The notes under the pieces were generated by a model, which saw only the letters and a program-made list of their open reading frames with translations, was not told the DNA's origin and did no database searches. DNA of 64,000 nucleotides from G965261055 sp965261055 [NCBI: Fibrobacteria bacterium] (GTDB lineage: Bacteria > Fibrobacterota > Fibrobacteria > UBA11236). Position numbers and translations under genes: made by a program. Below, in pieces: positions 31,895-40,675 of the stretch. Position 1 is the stretch's first letter. Every line of letters starts with the position of its first letter. The stretch spans positions 186,001 to 250,000 of the forward strand of contig OZ253440.1 of assembly GCA_965261055.1 (NCBI GenBank), read 5' to 3'.

Positions 31895-34793
31895 TGACGG
31901 ATCTAATATAACAAAGACAATAATCGTAACAGTCACAGCATCAGCAGTAAGTGTAACGGGTGTGAGTATTTCTGGTAATGCTACAGTAAGTATAGTAGAC
32001 GGATCGACAGTAACAGTAACTGCGACAGTATTACCAGGTGATGCGACCAACAATTCAGTGACATGGTCAACAAGTAATGCTCAAGTAGCGACCGTATCAG
32101 GTGGTGTGATAACAGCAGAAGGAGTAGGCACAGCAACTATCACCGTAACAACAAGCGACGGACCTTACACAGCAACAGTAGCAGTAACAGTAACACCGAT
32201 ATTGGTAAGTAGTGTTAGTGTTGGAAGTGCTACAGTAGGTATAGTAGACGGATCGACAGCAACAGTAACGGCAACAGTATTACCAGCTAATGCTGCCAAC
32301 AAAGGATTGATGTGGTCAAGTAGTGATGCTCAAGTAGCGACAGTGGATCAAAGTGGTGAAATAACAGCAGTAGGAGTAGGCACAGCGAACATCACTGTAA
32401 CGACACAAGATGCATCTAACATAACAGAGAGAATAGTCGTCACAGTCACCGCTGGAATAGTAAGTGTAACGGGTGTGAGTATTTCTGGTAATGCTACAAT
32501 AAGTATAGTAGACGGATCGACAGCACCAGTAACGGCAACAATAGCACCGGCTAATGCGACCAACAATTCAGTGACATGGTCAAGTTCTTCTACATCAGTA
32601 GCGACCGTGGATCCAAGTGGTGTGATAACAGCAGTAGGAGTAGGCACAGCAACTATCACCGTAACAACAAGCGACGGATCTTACACAGCAACAGTAGCAG
32701 TAACAGTAACACCGATATTGGTAAGTAGTGTGACTGTTAGTAGTGCTACAGTAGGTATAGTAGACGGATCGACAGCACCAGTAACGGCAACAGTATTACC
32801 AGCTAATGCTGCCAACAAAGGATTGATGTGGTCAAGTAGTGATGCTCAAGTAGCGACAGTGGATCAAAGTGGTGAAATAACAGCAGTAGGAGTAGGCACA
32901 GCGAACATCACTGTAACGACACAAGATGCATCTACTATAACAAAGACAATAGTTGTCACAGTAACCGCTGGAACAGTAAGTGTAACGGGTGTGAGTATTT
33001 CTGGAAGTGCTACAATAAGTATAGTAGACGGATCGACAGCACCAGTAACGGCAACAATAGCACCGGCTAATGCGACCAACAATTCAGTGACATGGTCAAG
33101 TTCTTCTACATCAGTAGCGACCGTGGATCCAAGTGGTGTGATAACAGCAGTAGGAGTAGGCACAGCAACTATCACCGTAACAACAAGCGACGGATCTTAC
33201 ACAGCAACAGTAGCAGTAACAGTAACACCGATATTGGTAAGTAGTGTGACTGTTAGTAGTGCTACAGTAGGTATAGTAGACGGATCGACAGCACCAGTAA
33301 CGGCAACAGTATTACCAGCTAATGCTGCCAACAAAGGATTGATGTGGTCAAGTAGTGATGCTCAAGTAGCGACAGTGGATCAAAGTGGTGAAATAACAGC
33401 AGTAGGAGTAGGCACAGCGAACATCACTGTAACGACACAAGATGCATCTACTATAACAAAGACAATAGTTGTCACAGTAACCGCTGGAACAGTAAGTGTA
33501 ACGGGTGTGAGTATTTCTGGAAGTGCTACAATAAGTATAGTAGACGGATCGACAGCACCAGTAACGGCAACAATAGCACCGGCTAATGCGACCAACAATT
33601 CAGTGACATGGTCAAGTTCTTCTACATCAGTAGCGACCGTGGATCCAAGTGGTGTGATAACAGCAGTAGGAGTAGGCACAGCAACTATCACCGTAACAAC
33701 AAGCGACGGATCTTACACAGCAACAGTAGCAGTAACAGTAACACCGATATTGGTAAGTAGTGTGACTGTTAGTAGTGCTACAGTAGGTATAGTAGACGGA
33801 TCGACAGCACCAGTAACGGCAACAGTATTACCAGCTAATGCTGCCAACAAAGGATTGATGTGGTCAAGTAGTGATGCTCAAGTAGCGACAGTGGATCAAA
33901 GTGGTGAAATAACAGCAGTAGGAGTAGGCACAGCGAACATCACTGTAACGACAACCGACGGATCTAATATAACAAAGACAATAGTTGTCACAGTAACCGC
34001 TGGAACAGTAAGTGTAACGGGTGTGAGTATTTCTGGAAGTACTACAATAAGTATAGTAGACGGATCGACAGCACCAGTAACGGCAACAATAGCACCGGCT
34101 AATGCGACCAACAATTCAGTGACATGGTCAAGTTCTTCTACATCAGTAGCGACCGTGAATCCAAGTGGTGTGATAACAGCAGAAGGAGTAGGCACAGCAA
34201 CTATCACCGTAACAACAAGCGACGGATCTTACACAGCAACAGTAGCAGTAACAGTAACACCGATATTGGTAAGTAGTGTGAGTATTTCTGGCAGTGCTAC
34301 AATAAGTATAGTAAACGGATTGACAGCACCAGTAACGGCAACAGTATTACCAGCTAATGCTGCCAACAAAGGATTGATATGGTCAAGTAGTGATGCTCAA
34401 GTAGCGACAGTGGATCAAAGTGGTGTGATAACAGCAGTAGGAGTAGGCACAGCAACGATCACCGTAACAACAAGCGACGGATCTTACACAGCAACAGTAG
34501 CAGTAACAGTAACACCGATATTGGTAAGTAGTGTGAGTATTTCTGGCAGTGCTACAATAAGTATAGTAAACGGATTGACAGCACCAGTAACGGCAACAGT
34601 ATTACCAGCTAATGCTGCCAACAAAGGATTGATATGGTCAAGTAGTGATGCTCAAGTAGCGACAGTGGATCAAAGTGGTGTGATAACAGCAGTAGGAGTA
34701 GGCACAGCAACTATCACCGTAACAACAAGCGACGGATCTTACACAGCAACAGTAGCAGTAACAGTAACACCGATATTGGTAAGTAGTCCGTGA
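30816..34793 (+). CDS. Giant Big_2 repeat lipoprotein (array gene 1), N-terminal 15 domains, frameshifted
   Basis: Start at ATG 30816 (or 30819) with AAGG upstream; signal MMLKLFAFILSTLIIFNC with a lipobox. Then 15 Big_2 domains of about 85-88 residues, each with ATV-P-NATN-SVTW-S-ATV-G-ITA-GVGTATITVTT. Domains 7-13 are built from a 516-bp two-domain unit with near-identical copies. The frame ends at TGA 34791 because two extra bases (CC) sit in the otherwise repeated agtagtgtgagt; without them it would run on to 36061 (about 1750 residues, 18 domains plus C-terminal domain). Codons (ACA, GTA, GCG, ACG) differ strongly from AT-rich core genes. Probably a surface fibre or adhesin (inference). 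Confidence 0.8.
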   Translation: MMLKLFAFILSTLIIFNCGDPVDPPSSPVKVSSVSVDDSTISLEVGSTATVMATVSPANATDKSVTWSTSADTIATVDNGVITAAGAGTATITVTTSDGSHTAEVAVTVTAAPIAPIGTVSVTGVSVDESTVSIVDGLTATILATVSPANATDNSVTWSTSADAIATVDNGVITAAGVGTATITVTTSDGSHTAEVAVTVTAAPIGTISVTGVSVDESTVSIVDGSTATVMATVSPANATDNSVTWSTSADTIATVDNGVITAAGAGTATITVTTSDGSHTATVAVTVTPILVSSVSVGSATVGIVSGSTAPVTATVLPANAANKGLMWSSSDAQIATVDPSGEITALGVGTADITVTTTDGSNITKTIIVTVTASAVSVTGVSISGNATVSIVDGSTVTVTATVLPGDATNNSVTWSTSNAQVATVSGGVITAEGVGTATITVTTSDGPYTATVAVTVTPILVSSVSVGSATVGIVDGSTATVTATVLPANAANKGLMWSSSDAQVATVDQSGEITAVGVGTANITVTTQDASNITERIVVTVTAGIVSVTGVSISGNATISIVDGSTAPVTATIAPANATNNSVTWSSSSTSVATVDPSGVITAVGVGTATITVTTSDGSYTATVAVTVTPILVSSVTVSSATVGIVDGSTAPVTATVLPANAANKGLMWSSSDAQVATVDQSGEITAVGVGTANITVTTQDASTITKTIVVTVTAGTVSVTGVSISGSATISIVDGSTAPVTATIAPANATNNSVTWSSSSTSVATVDPSGVITAVGVGTATITVTTSDGSYTATVAVTVTPILVSSVTVSSATVGIVDGSTAPVTATVLPANAANKGLMWSSSDAQVATVDQSGEITAVGVGTANITVTTQDASTITKTIVVTVTAGTVSVTGVSISGSATISIVDGSTAPVTATIAPANATNNSVTWSSSSTSVATVDPSGVITAVGVGTATITVTTSDGSYTATVAVTVTPILVSSVTVSSATVGIVDGSTAPVTATVLPANAANKGLMWSSSDAQVATVDQSGEITAVGVGTANITVTTTDGSNITKTIVVTVTAGTVSVTGVSISGSTTISIVDGSTAPVTATIAPANATNNSVTWSSSSTSVATVNPSGVITAEGVGTATITVTTSDGSYTATVAVTVTPILVSSVSISGSATISIVNGLTAPVTATVLPANAANKGLIWSSSDAQVATVDQSGVITAVGVGTATITVTTSDGSYTATVAVTVTPILVSSVSISGSATISIVNGLTAPVTATVLPANAANKGLIWSSSDAQVATVDQSGVITAVGVGTATITVTTSDGSYTATVAVTVTPILVSSP
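32460..34260 (+). repeat. 516-bp tandem repeat (two Big_2 domains per unit)
   Basis: The phrase gtaagtgtaacgggtgtgag recurs at 32460, 32976, 33492 and 34008, exactly 516 bp apart, with almost no substitutions between units. Each unit encodes one GTVSVTGVSISG-type and one PILVSSVTVSS-type domain (172 residues). Confidence 0.9.
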
Positions 34794-35300
34794 GTATTTC
34801 TGGCAGTGCTACAATAAGTATAGTAAACGGATTGACAGCACCAGTAACGGCAACAGTATTACCAGCTAATGCTGCCAACAAAGGATTGATATGGTCAAGT
34901 AGTGATGCTCAAGTAGCGACAGTGGATCAAAGTGGTGTGATAACAGCAGTAGGAGTAGGCACAGCAACGATCACCGTAACAACAAGCGACGGACCTTACA
35001 CAGCAACAGTAGCAGTAACAGTAACACCGATATTGGTAAGTAGTGTGAGTATTTCTGGCAGTGCTACAATAAGTATAGTAAACGGATTGACAGCAACAGT
35101 AACTGCGACAGTATTACCAACTAATGCTGCCAACAAAGGATTGACATGGTCAAGTTCTTCTACATCAGTAGCGACAGTGGATCAAAGTGGTGAAATAACA
35201 GCAGTAGGAGTAGGCACAGCGAACATCACTGTAACGACAGTAGACGGATCTCGCACAGCAACAGTAGATGTGACAGTAATAGCAGCAACAATAAAAGTAA
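34278..35300 (+). repeat. 255-bp tandem repeat (one Big_2 domain per unit)
   Basis: Units start at the gtgagtatttctggcag phrase at 34278, 34533, 34790 and 35045. Spacing is 255 bp except 257 bp across the CC insertion at 34788, which pins that insertion as the frame-breaking event. Confidence 0.9.
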
Positions 35301-36061
35301 GTAGTGTGAGTATTTCTGGTCCTAGTGCAATAAATTTAGTAGTAGGAAACATTAAAGAATTAGCAACATTAGTATTACCAAATACAGCGACAAATCCAGT
35401 ATTGTCATGGAGAAGTAGTAATGATCAAGTAGCGACAGTGAATCAAAGTGGCTTCGTAACAGGAGTAGCAGTAGGCCCAGCAACTATCACCGTAACGACA
35501 ACCGACGGATCCAATATAACAAAGACAGTAACAGTAACAGTAACCGCCGCACCATCAGTACCAGCTGGCCCACAGTTAATATCCACTACAGTAACCCCAA
35601 CTGTCTCGGGAGGAGGGAATGCAGCAGGACCATTAATCTGGAAGACTCCAGGTGGAGCTGCTGGAAATATAATTCGTATGACAGATGGTAATAAATTGAC
35701 TACTGGTACACATCCTGATGCTCCGGGTCTACTTAATGCGAAGCAAATAGCTATAAAGAGGGCTGACGGGTTTATGATAACATTCACTTTTAATTCAATT
35801 TATAATAATGGTAAATTTATATACTATAATAAGATAGCTTCTAATCAGGTAGATGGTAGTACTATTGCGTTTATGTTGGAAGGAGTCGTACAGGAATCGT
35901 TTGTATTTGGTGCAGGTCTTGGTCCTGGTGGTAATACGCATATATTGGAGATTGAGTTTATTCCATCTATGAATATTCAATTTGATGAAGTAGTTCTAAC
36001 TTTTAGTGGTGTTGGTCAAGTTATGCGTGAGTTAGAAGTATTTGGAATTCCAGTATTATAA
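34790..36061 (+). CDS. Array gene 1, C-terminal part: three Big_2 domains plus discoidin-like domain
   Basis: 423 codons continuing gene 1 in the shifted frame. A GTG at 34790 overlaps the TGA of the upstream frame (GTGA), so re-initiation is conceivable but there is no good ribosome site. Three Big_2 domains (to about residue 255) lead into a Pro-rich joint and a ~150-residue end domain: MTDGNKLTTGTHPDAPG, ITFTFNSIYNNGKFIYYN, DGSTIAFMLEG, DEVVLTFSG and MRELEVFGIPVL. That order of strands resembles F5/8-type (discoidin, galactose-binding-like) domains. Without its own signal peptide this part cannot be exported alone. Confidence 0.65.
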   Translation: MSISGSATISIVNGLTAPVTATVLPANAANKGLIWSSSDAQVATVDQSGVITAVGVGTATITVTTSDGPYTATVAVTVTPILVSSVSISGSATISIVNGLTATVTATVLPTNAANKGLTWSSSSTSVATVDQSGEITAVGVGTANITVTTVDGSRTATVDVTVIAATIKVSSVSISGPSAINLVVGNIKELATLVLPNTATNPVLSWRSSNDQVATVNQSGFVTGVAVGPATITVTTTDGSNITKTVTVTVTAAPSVPAGPQLISTTVTPTVSGGGNAAGPLIWKTPGGAAGNIIRMTDGNKLTTGTHPDAPGLLNAKQIAIKRADGFMITFTFNSIYNNGKFIYYNKIASNQVDGSTIAFMLEGVVQESFVFGAGLGPGGNTHILEIEFIPSMNIQFDEVVLTFSGVGQVMRELEVFGIPVL

Positions 36062-36077
36062 CAGTAGATATATAATC

Positions 36078-36288
36078 TATCCTAAGGCTAAAATAAGTAA
36101 GATTTCATCGGAACCATTCCCTAAGATTAAATTATCTATTTGGAATAGAAAGTAAATGACTTAATGTTTTAATTAACTCTTGACTAGCATCATCAGGATA
36201 AACAGAAGTGTCTAGTTTTTTGATGATTCTCTTAGCTTTGGGGCTAGATCCCCATGGACTTTCATTGGCATTTAATTTTGTGATTTTA
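36078..36288 (-). repeat. Duplicated internal hisC fragment, copy 1
   Basis: 211 bp matching 29670-29879 inside hisC (codons about 30-100) with one inserted A (attatctatttgg versus attatcttttgg). It begins 16 bp after the Big_2 gene stop and ends abruptly at gtgatttta, where it joins Big_2-type sequence (gtaatcgtcacacc). Minus-strand text reads ITKLNANESPWGSSPKAKR. Confidence 0.92.
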
Positions 36289-36750
36289 GTAATCGTCACA
36301 CCAGTGCTTAGCATCAGGGCAGAAGGTTTACTTGCAGATTTAACTGTTACAGAAACAATTGATGCCAATAATGTTGTGCATCTTAGTAGAGGTTTAGATG
36401 AGCAAAATCTATTTTTGCCGGAAGTTTTAATTTATCAGCGACTAAAGAGTTGATTTATGAATCTGGAGGAGATGGTCAAGGTTTGAATTCGGTTATGAAA
36501 ACGGTGCTTTTATCGTAAGTTTATTTGAGGATCAGGATATAGACGTACAAGTAACAGGTTTATCTCAAAACACAGATTATGTATATATTCCAAATTTTGA
36601 TCAACGATCGTGTTGATCTTTGGGTTGCCGAAGGAACAGTTCTTTCCCAGATTACGGGGGATCCCAGAGATGCAACAGCAAAAGTATTGTAGGGATAACT
36701 GATTATTCTGGCCCAAATAGTGCAGGGTTATCTTATGTCGTCTGGTAGAA
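36289..36750 (+). pseudogene. Decayed lectin-like cassette (copy B)
   Basis: Starts as a Big_2 tail (VTPVLSIRAEGLLADLTV) fused to the hisC fragment, then follows copy A base for base from 36311. Same frameshifts and stops; non-functional as a protein gene. Confidence 0.6.
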
Positions 36751-37905
36751 TTAATATTTTTAATATATCTTGACAACATCTATTGATTATTCTATCCTTC
36801 AACAACTTTTTAAACCCAAGGTTCTTATGATGCTTAAATTATTTGCATTTATATTGTCTACATTAATCATTTTTAATTGTGGCGACCCAGTCGACCCACC
36901 GTCTAGTCCAGTAAAGGTAAGTAGTGTGAGTGTTGATGATTCTACGATAAGTTTAGAAGTAGGATCGACAGCAACAGTAATGGCGACAGTATCACCTGCT
37001 AATGCGACAGATAAATCGGTGACATGGTCAACAAGTGCTGATACAATAGCGACTGTTGATAACGGTGTGATAACAGCAGCAGGAGCTGGCACAGCAACCA
37101 TCACCGTAACGACAAGCGACGGATCTCACACAGCGGAAGTAGCAGTAACAGTAACAGCTGCACCAATCGCACCAATCGGAACAGTAAGTGTAACGGGTGT
37201 GAGTGTTGATGAATCTACAGTAAGTATAGTAGATGGATTGACCGCAACAATCTTAGCGACAGTATCACCTGCTAATGCGACCGACAATTCGGTGACATGG
37301 TCAACAAGTGCTGATGCAATAGCGACCGTTGATAACGGTGTGATAACAGCAGCAGGAGTGGGAACAGCAACCATCACCGTAACGACAAGCGACGGATCTC
37401 ACACAGCGGAAGTAGCAGTAACAGTAACAGCTGCACCAATCGGAACAATAAGTGTAACGGGTGTGAGTGTTGATGAATCTACAGTAAGTATAGTAGATGG
37501 ATCGACAGCAACAGTAATGGCGACAGTATCACCTGCTAATGCGACCGACAATTCGGTGACATGGTCAACAAGTGCTGATACAATAGCGACTGTTGATAAC
37601 GGTGTGATAACAGCAGCAGGAGCTGGCACAGCAACGATCACCGTAACGACAAGCGACGGATCTCACACAGCAACAGTAGCAGTAACAGTAACACCGATAT
37701 TGGTAAGTAGTGTTAGTGTTGGCAGTGCTACAGTAGGTATAGTAAGCGGATCGACAGCACCAGTAACTGCGACAGTATTACCAGCTAATGCTGCCAACAA
37801 AGGATTGATGTGGTCAAGTAGTGATGCTCAAATAGCGACAGTGGATCCAAGTGGTGAAATAACAGCATTAGGAGTAGGTACAGCGGACATCACCGTAACG
37901 ACAAC
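36311..37905 (+). repeat. Long direct repeat, right copy (pairs with 30300-31894)
   Basis: Right-hand member of the 1.6-kb pair; includes the promoter and first domains of array gene 2. Confidence 0.8.
36770..36798 (+). promoter_or_regulatory. Sigma70-type promoter of Big_2 gene 2
   Basis: TTGACA (36770-36775), 17-bp spacer, TATCCT (36793-36798); identical to the gene 1 promoter. Confidence 0.6.
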
Positions 37906-39784
37906 CGACGGATCTAATATAACAAAGACAATAGTTGTCACAGTAACCGCTGGAACAGTAAGTGTAACGGGTGTGAGTATTTCTGGTAATGCTACAGTAA
38001 GTATAGTAGACGGATCGACAGTAACAGTAACTGCGACAGTATTACCAGGTGATGCGACCAACAATTCAGTGACATGGTCAAGTTCTTCTACATCAGTAGC
38101 GACTGTGGATCCAAGTGGTGTGATAACAGCAGAAGGAGTAGGCACAGCAACTATCACCGTAACAACAAGCGACGGATCTTACACAGCAACAGTAGCAGTA
38201 ACAGTAACAGCTGCACCAATCGAAACAATAAGTGTAACGAGTGTGAGTGTTGATGAATCCATAGTAAGTTTAGAAGTAGGATCGACAGCAACAGTAGTAT
38301 TGACGGTATTACCATTGACAGCGACAGATAAATCGGTGACATGGTTAAGTGATGAACCATCAATAGCGACCGTTGATAACGGTGTGATAACAGCAGCAGG
38401 AGCTGGCACAGCAACCATCACCGTAACGACAAGCGACGGATCTCACACAGCGACAGTAGTAGTAACAGTAACAGCTGCACCAATCGAAACAATAAGTGTA
38501 ACGAGTGTGAGTGTTGATGAATCCATAGTAAGTATAGTAGATGGATTGACCGCAACAGTAGTAGCGACAGTATCACCCGCTAATGCGACCGACAATTCGG
38601 TGACATGGTCAAGTGATGAAACATCAATAGCGACCGTTGATAACGGTGTTATAACAGCAGCAGGAGCTGGTACAGCAACCATCACCGTAACGACAAGCGA
38701 CGGATCTCACACAGCAACAGTAGCGGTAACAGTAACACCGATATTGGTAAGTAGTGTTAGTGTTGGAAGTGCTACAGTAGGTATAGTAGACGGATCGACA
38801 GCAACAGTAACGGCAACAGTATTACCAGCTAATGCTGCCAACAAAGGATTGATATGGTCAAGTAGTGATGCTCAAGTAGCGACCGTGACTCAAAGTGGTG
38901 TGATAACAGCAGTAGGAGTAGGCACAGCGGAGATCACTGTAACGACACAAGATGCATCTAACATAACAAAGACAATAGTTGTCACAGTAACCGCTGGAAC
39001 AGTAAGTGTAACGGGTGTGAGTATTTCTGGAAGTACTACAATAAGTATAGTAGACGGATCGACAGCAACAGTAACTGCGACAGTATTACCAGCTAATGCT
39101 GCCAACAAAGGATTGACATGGTCAAGTTCTTCTACATCAGTAGCGACAGTGGATCAAAGTGGTGTGATAACAGCAGTAGGAGTAGGCACAGCAACTATCA
39201 CCGTAACAACAAGCGACGGATCTTACACAGCAACAGTAGCAGTAACAGTAACCGTCGCACCATCAGTACCAGCTGGCCCACAGTTAATATCCACTACAGT
39301 AACCCCAACTGTCTCGGGAGGAGTGAATCCAGACGGACCATTAATCTGGAAGACTCCAGGTGGAGCTGCTGGAAATATAAGTCGTATGACAGATGGTAAT
39401 AAATTGACTACTGGTATACATCCTGATGATCCGGGAACACTAACTCTACTTAATGCGAAGCAAATAGCTATAAAGAGGGCTCAGGGGGTTATGATAACAT
39501 TCACTTTTAATTCAATTTATAATAATGGTAAATTTATATACTATAATAAGATAGCTTCTAATCAGGTAGATGGTAGTACTATTGCGTTTATGTTGGAAGG
39601 AGCCGTACAGAAATCGTTTGTATTTGGTGCAGGTCTTGGTGACGGTGGGAATACACATGTACCGGAGATTGAGTTTATTCCATCTATGAATATTGCATTT
39701 GATGAAGTAGTTCTAACTTTTAATACTACTACTCTAAGTCAAGTTATGCGTGAGTTAGAAGTATTTGGAATTCCAGTATTATAA
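36827..39784 (+). CDS. Big_2 repeat lipoprotein with discoidin-like C-terminus (array gene 2, intact)
   Basis: The only intact member of the array: 985 residues from ATG 36827. Lipoprotein signal identical to gene 1, nine Big_2 domains, then the ~150-residue discoidin-like end domain (MTDGNKLTTGIHPDDPG to MRELEVFGIPVL). Domains 1-5 follow gene 1 closely; domains 6-7 (VSVDESIVSLEVG type) match gene 3; domains 8-9 return to the gene 1 type. It is therefore a mosaic of the other two, as expected from recombination within the array. Likely anchored in the outer membrane and displayed outside, with the end domain binding a glycan or other ligand (inference). Confidence 0.85.
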   Translation: MMLKLFAFILSTLIIFNCGDPVDPPSSPVKVSSVSVDDSTISLEVGSTATVMATVSPANATDKSVTWSTSADTIATVDNGVITAAGAGTATITVTTSDGSHTAEVAVTVTAAPIAPIGTVSVTGVSVDESTVSIVDGLTATILATVSPANATDNSVTWSTSADAIATVDNGVITAAGVGTATITVTTSDGSHTAEVAVTVTAAPIGTISVTGVSVDESTVSIVDGSTATVMATVSPANATDNSVTWSTSADTIATVDNGVITAAGAGTATITVTTSDGSHTATVAVTVTPILVSSVSVGSATVGIVSGSTAPVTATVLPANAANKGLMWSSSDAQIATVDPSGEITALGVGTADITVTTTDGSNITKTIVVTVTAGTVSVTGVSISGNATVSIVDGSTVTVTATVLPGDATNNSVTWSSSSTSVATVDPSGVITAEGVGTATITVTTSDGSYTATVAVTVTAAPIETISVTSVSVDESIVSLEVGSTATVVLTVLPLTATDKSVTWLSDEPSIATVDNGVITAAGAGTATITVTTSDGSHTATVVVTVTAAPIETISVTSVSVDESIVSIVDGLTATVVATVSPANATDNSVTWSSDETSIATVDNGVITAAGAGTATITVTTSDGSHTATVAVTVTPILVSSVSVGSATVGIVDGSTATVTATVLPANAANKGLIWSSSDAQVATVTQSGVITAVGVGTAEITVTTQDASNITKTIVVTVTAGTVSVTGVSISGSTTISIVDGSTATVTATVLPANAANKGLTWSSSSTSVATVDQSGVITAVGVGTATITVTTSDGSYTATVAVTVTVAPSVPAGPQLISTTVTPTVSGGVNPDGPLIWKTPGGAAGNISRMTDGNKLTTGIHPDDPGTLTLLNAKQIAIKRAQGVMITFTFNSIYNNGKFIYYNKIASNQVDGSTIAFMLEGAVQKSFVFGAGLGDGGNTHVPEIEFIPSMNIAFDEVVLTFNTTTLSQVMRELEVFGIPVL

Positions 39785-39800
39785 CAGTAGATATATAATC

Positions 39801-40011
39801 TATCCTAAGGCTAAAATAAGTAAGATTTCATCGGAACCATTCCCTAAGATTAAATTATCTATTTGGAATAGAAAGTAAATGACTTAATGTTTTAATTAAC
39901 TCTTGACTAGCATCATCAGGATAAACAGAAGTGTCTAGTTTTTTGATGATTCTCTTAGCTTTGGGGCTAGATCCCCATGGACTTTCATTGGCATTTAATT
40001 TTGTGATTTTA
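39801..40011 (-). repeat. Duplicated internal hisC fragment, copy 2
   Basis: 211 bp, same ends and same inserted A as copy 1; the junction to Big_2-type sequence reads gtaaccgtcacacc. Confidence 0.92.
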
Positions 40012-40410
40012 GTAACCGTCACACCAGTGCTTAGCATCAGGGCAGAAGGTTTACTTGCAGATTTAACTGTTACAGAAACAATTGATGCCAATAATGTTGT
40101 GCATCTTAGTAGAGGTTTAGATGAGCAAAATCTATTTTTGCCGGAAGTTTTAATTTATTAGCGACTAAAGGGTTGATCTATCGTAAGTTTATTTGAGGAT
40201 CAGGATATAGACGTACAAGTAACAGGTTTATCTCAAAACACAGATTATGTATATATTCCAAATTTTGATCAACGATCGTGTTGATCTTTGGGTTGCCGAA
40301 GGAACAGTTCTTTCCCAGATTACGGGGGATCCCAGAGATGCAACAGCAAGTATTGTAGGGATAACTGATTATTCTAGCCCAAATAGTACAGGGTTATCTT
40401 ATGTCGTCTG
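40012..40410 (+). pseudogene. Decayed lectin-like cassette (copy C), further deleted
   Basis: Same order as copies A and B but lacking about 58 bp between gttgat (40170) and atcgtaag (40180), which removes the YESGG segment. Ends in the ggtagaattaat phrase common to A, B and C. Confidence 0.6.
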
Positions 40411-40459
40411 GTAGAATTAATACTTTTTAACACCTTTTCAGGGAATTATTAGTAAGAGT

Positions 40460-40490
40460 GCTTTTTTGCATTTAAAAAAGCCCTAAAGGG
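40460..40490 (+). terminator. Hairpin terminator after cassette C
   Basis: GCTTTTTT (40460-40467) pairs with AAAAAAGC (40474-40481) around a 6-nt loop, followed by a small CCC-TAAA-GGG hairpin. A homologous structure lies at 43938. Copies A and B lack it. Confidence 0.6.
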
Positions 40491-40519
40491 TGTTTTGTAA
40501 AAAAAGATAAAAATATATC

Positions 40520-40548
40520 TTGACAAGATCTATTTATTATTCTAGAAT
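40520..40548 (+). promoter_or_regulatory. Strong sigma70-type promoter of Big_2 gene 3
   Basis: TTGACA (40520-40525), 17-bp spacer, TAGAAT (40543-40548). The 13-bp repeat begins immediately after the -10 box, so it lies in the transcribed leader. Confidence 0.65.
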
Positions 40549-40648
40549 ATCTGTAAAAGGAATCTGTAAAAGGAATCTGTAAAAGGAATCTGTAAAAGGA
40601 ATCTGTAAAAGGAATCTGTAAAAGGAATCTGTAAAAGGAATCTGTAAA
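40549..40648 (+). repeat. 13-bp VNTR in the leader of Big_2 gene 3
   Basis: Unit ctgtaaaaggaat, seven full copies plus a partial eighth (ctgt at 40551, 40564, 40577, 40590, 40603, 40616, 40629 and 40642). Each unit contains AAAAGGA, a Shine-Dalgarno-like string. It lies between the -10 box and the ATG at 40676. Confidence 0.92.
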
Positions 40649-40675
40649 TTTTAACTTCTTTAATTCAAGGGTTTT

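Noticed and set aside
36132-36453. Short frames combining hisC-like text with AEGLLADL text on both strands
   Set aside because: They run through the artificial junction between the hisC fragment and the decayed cassette and have no start signals.
39118-39399. 93-codon plus-strand frame inside array gene 2
   Set aside because: Shifted-frame reading of a Big_2 domain (Ser/Arg/Asn-rich), with no independent support.
40549-40648. Possible CRISPR array
   Set aside because: The 13-bp units are directly adjacent with no spacers, and no cas gene is present; it is a VNTR.
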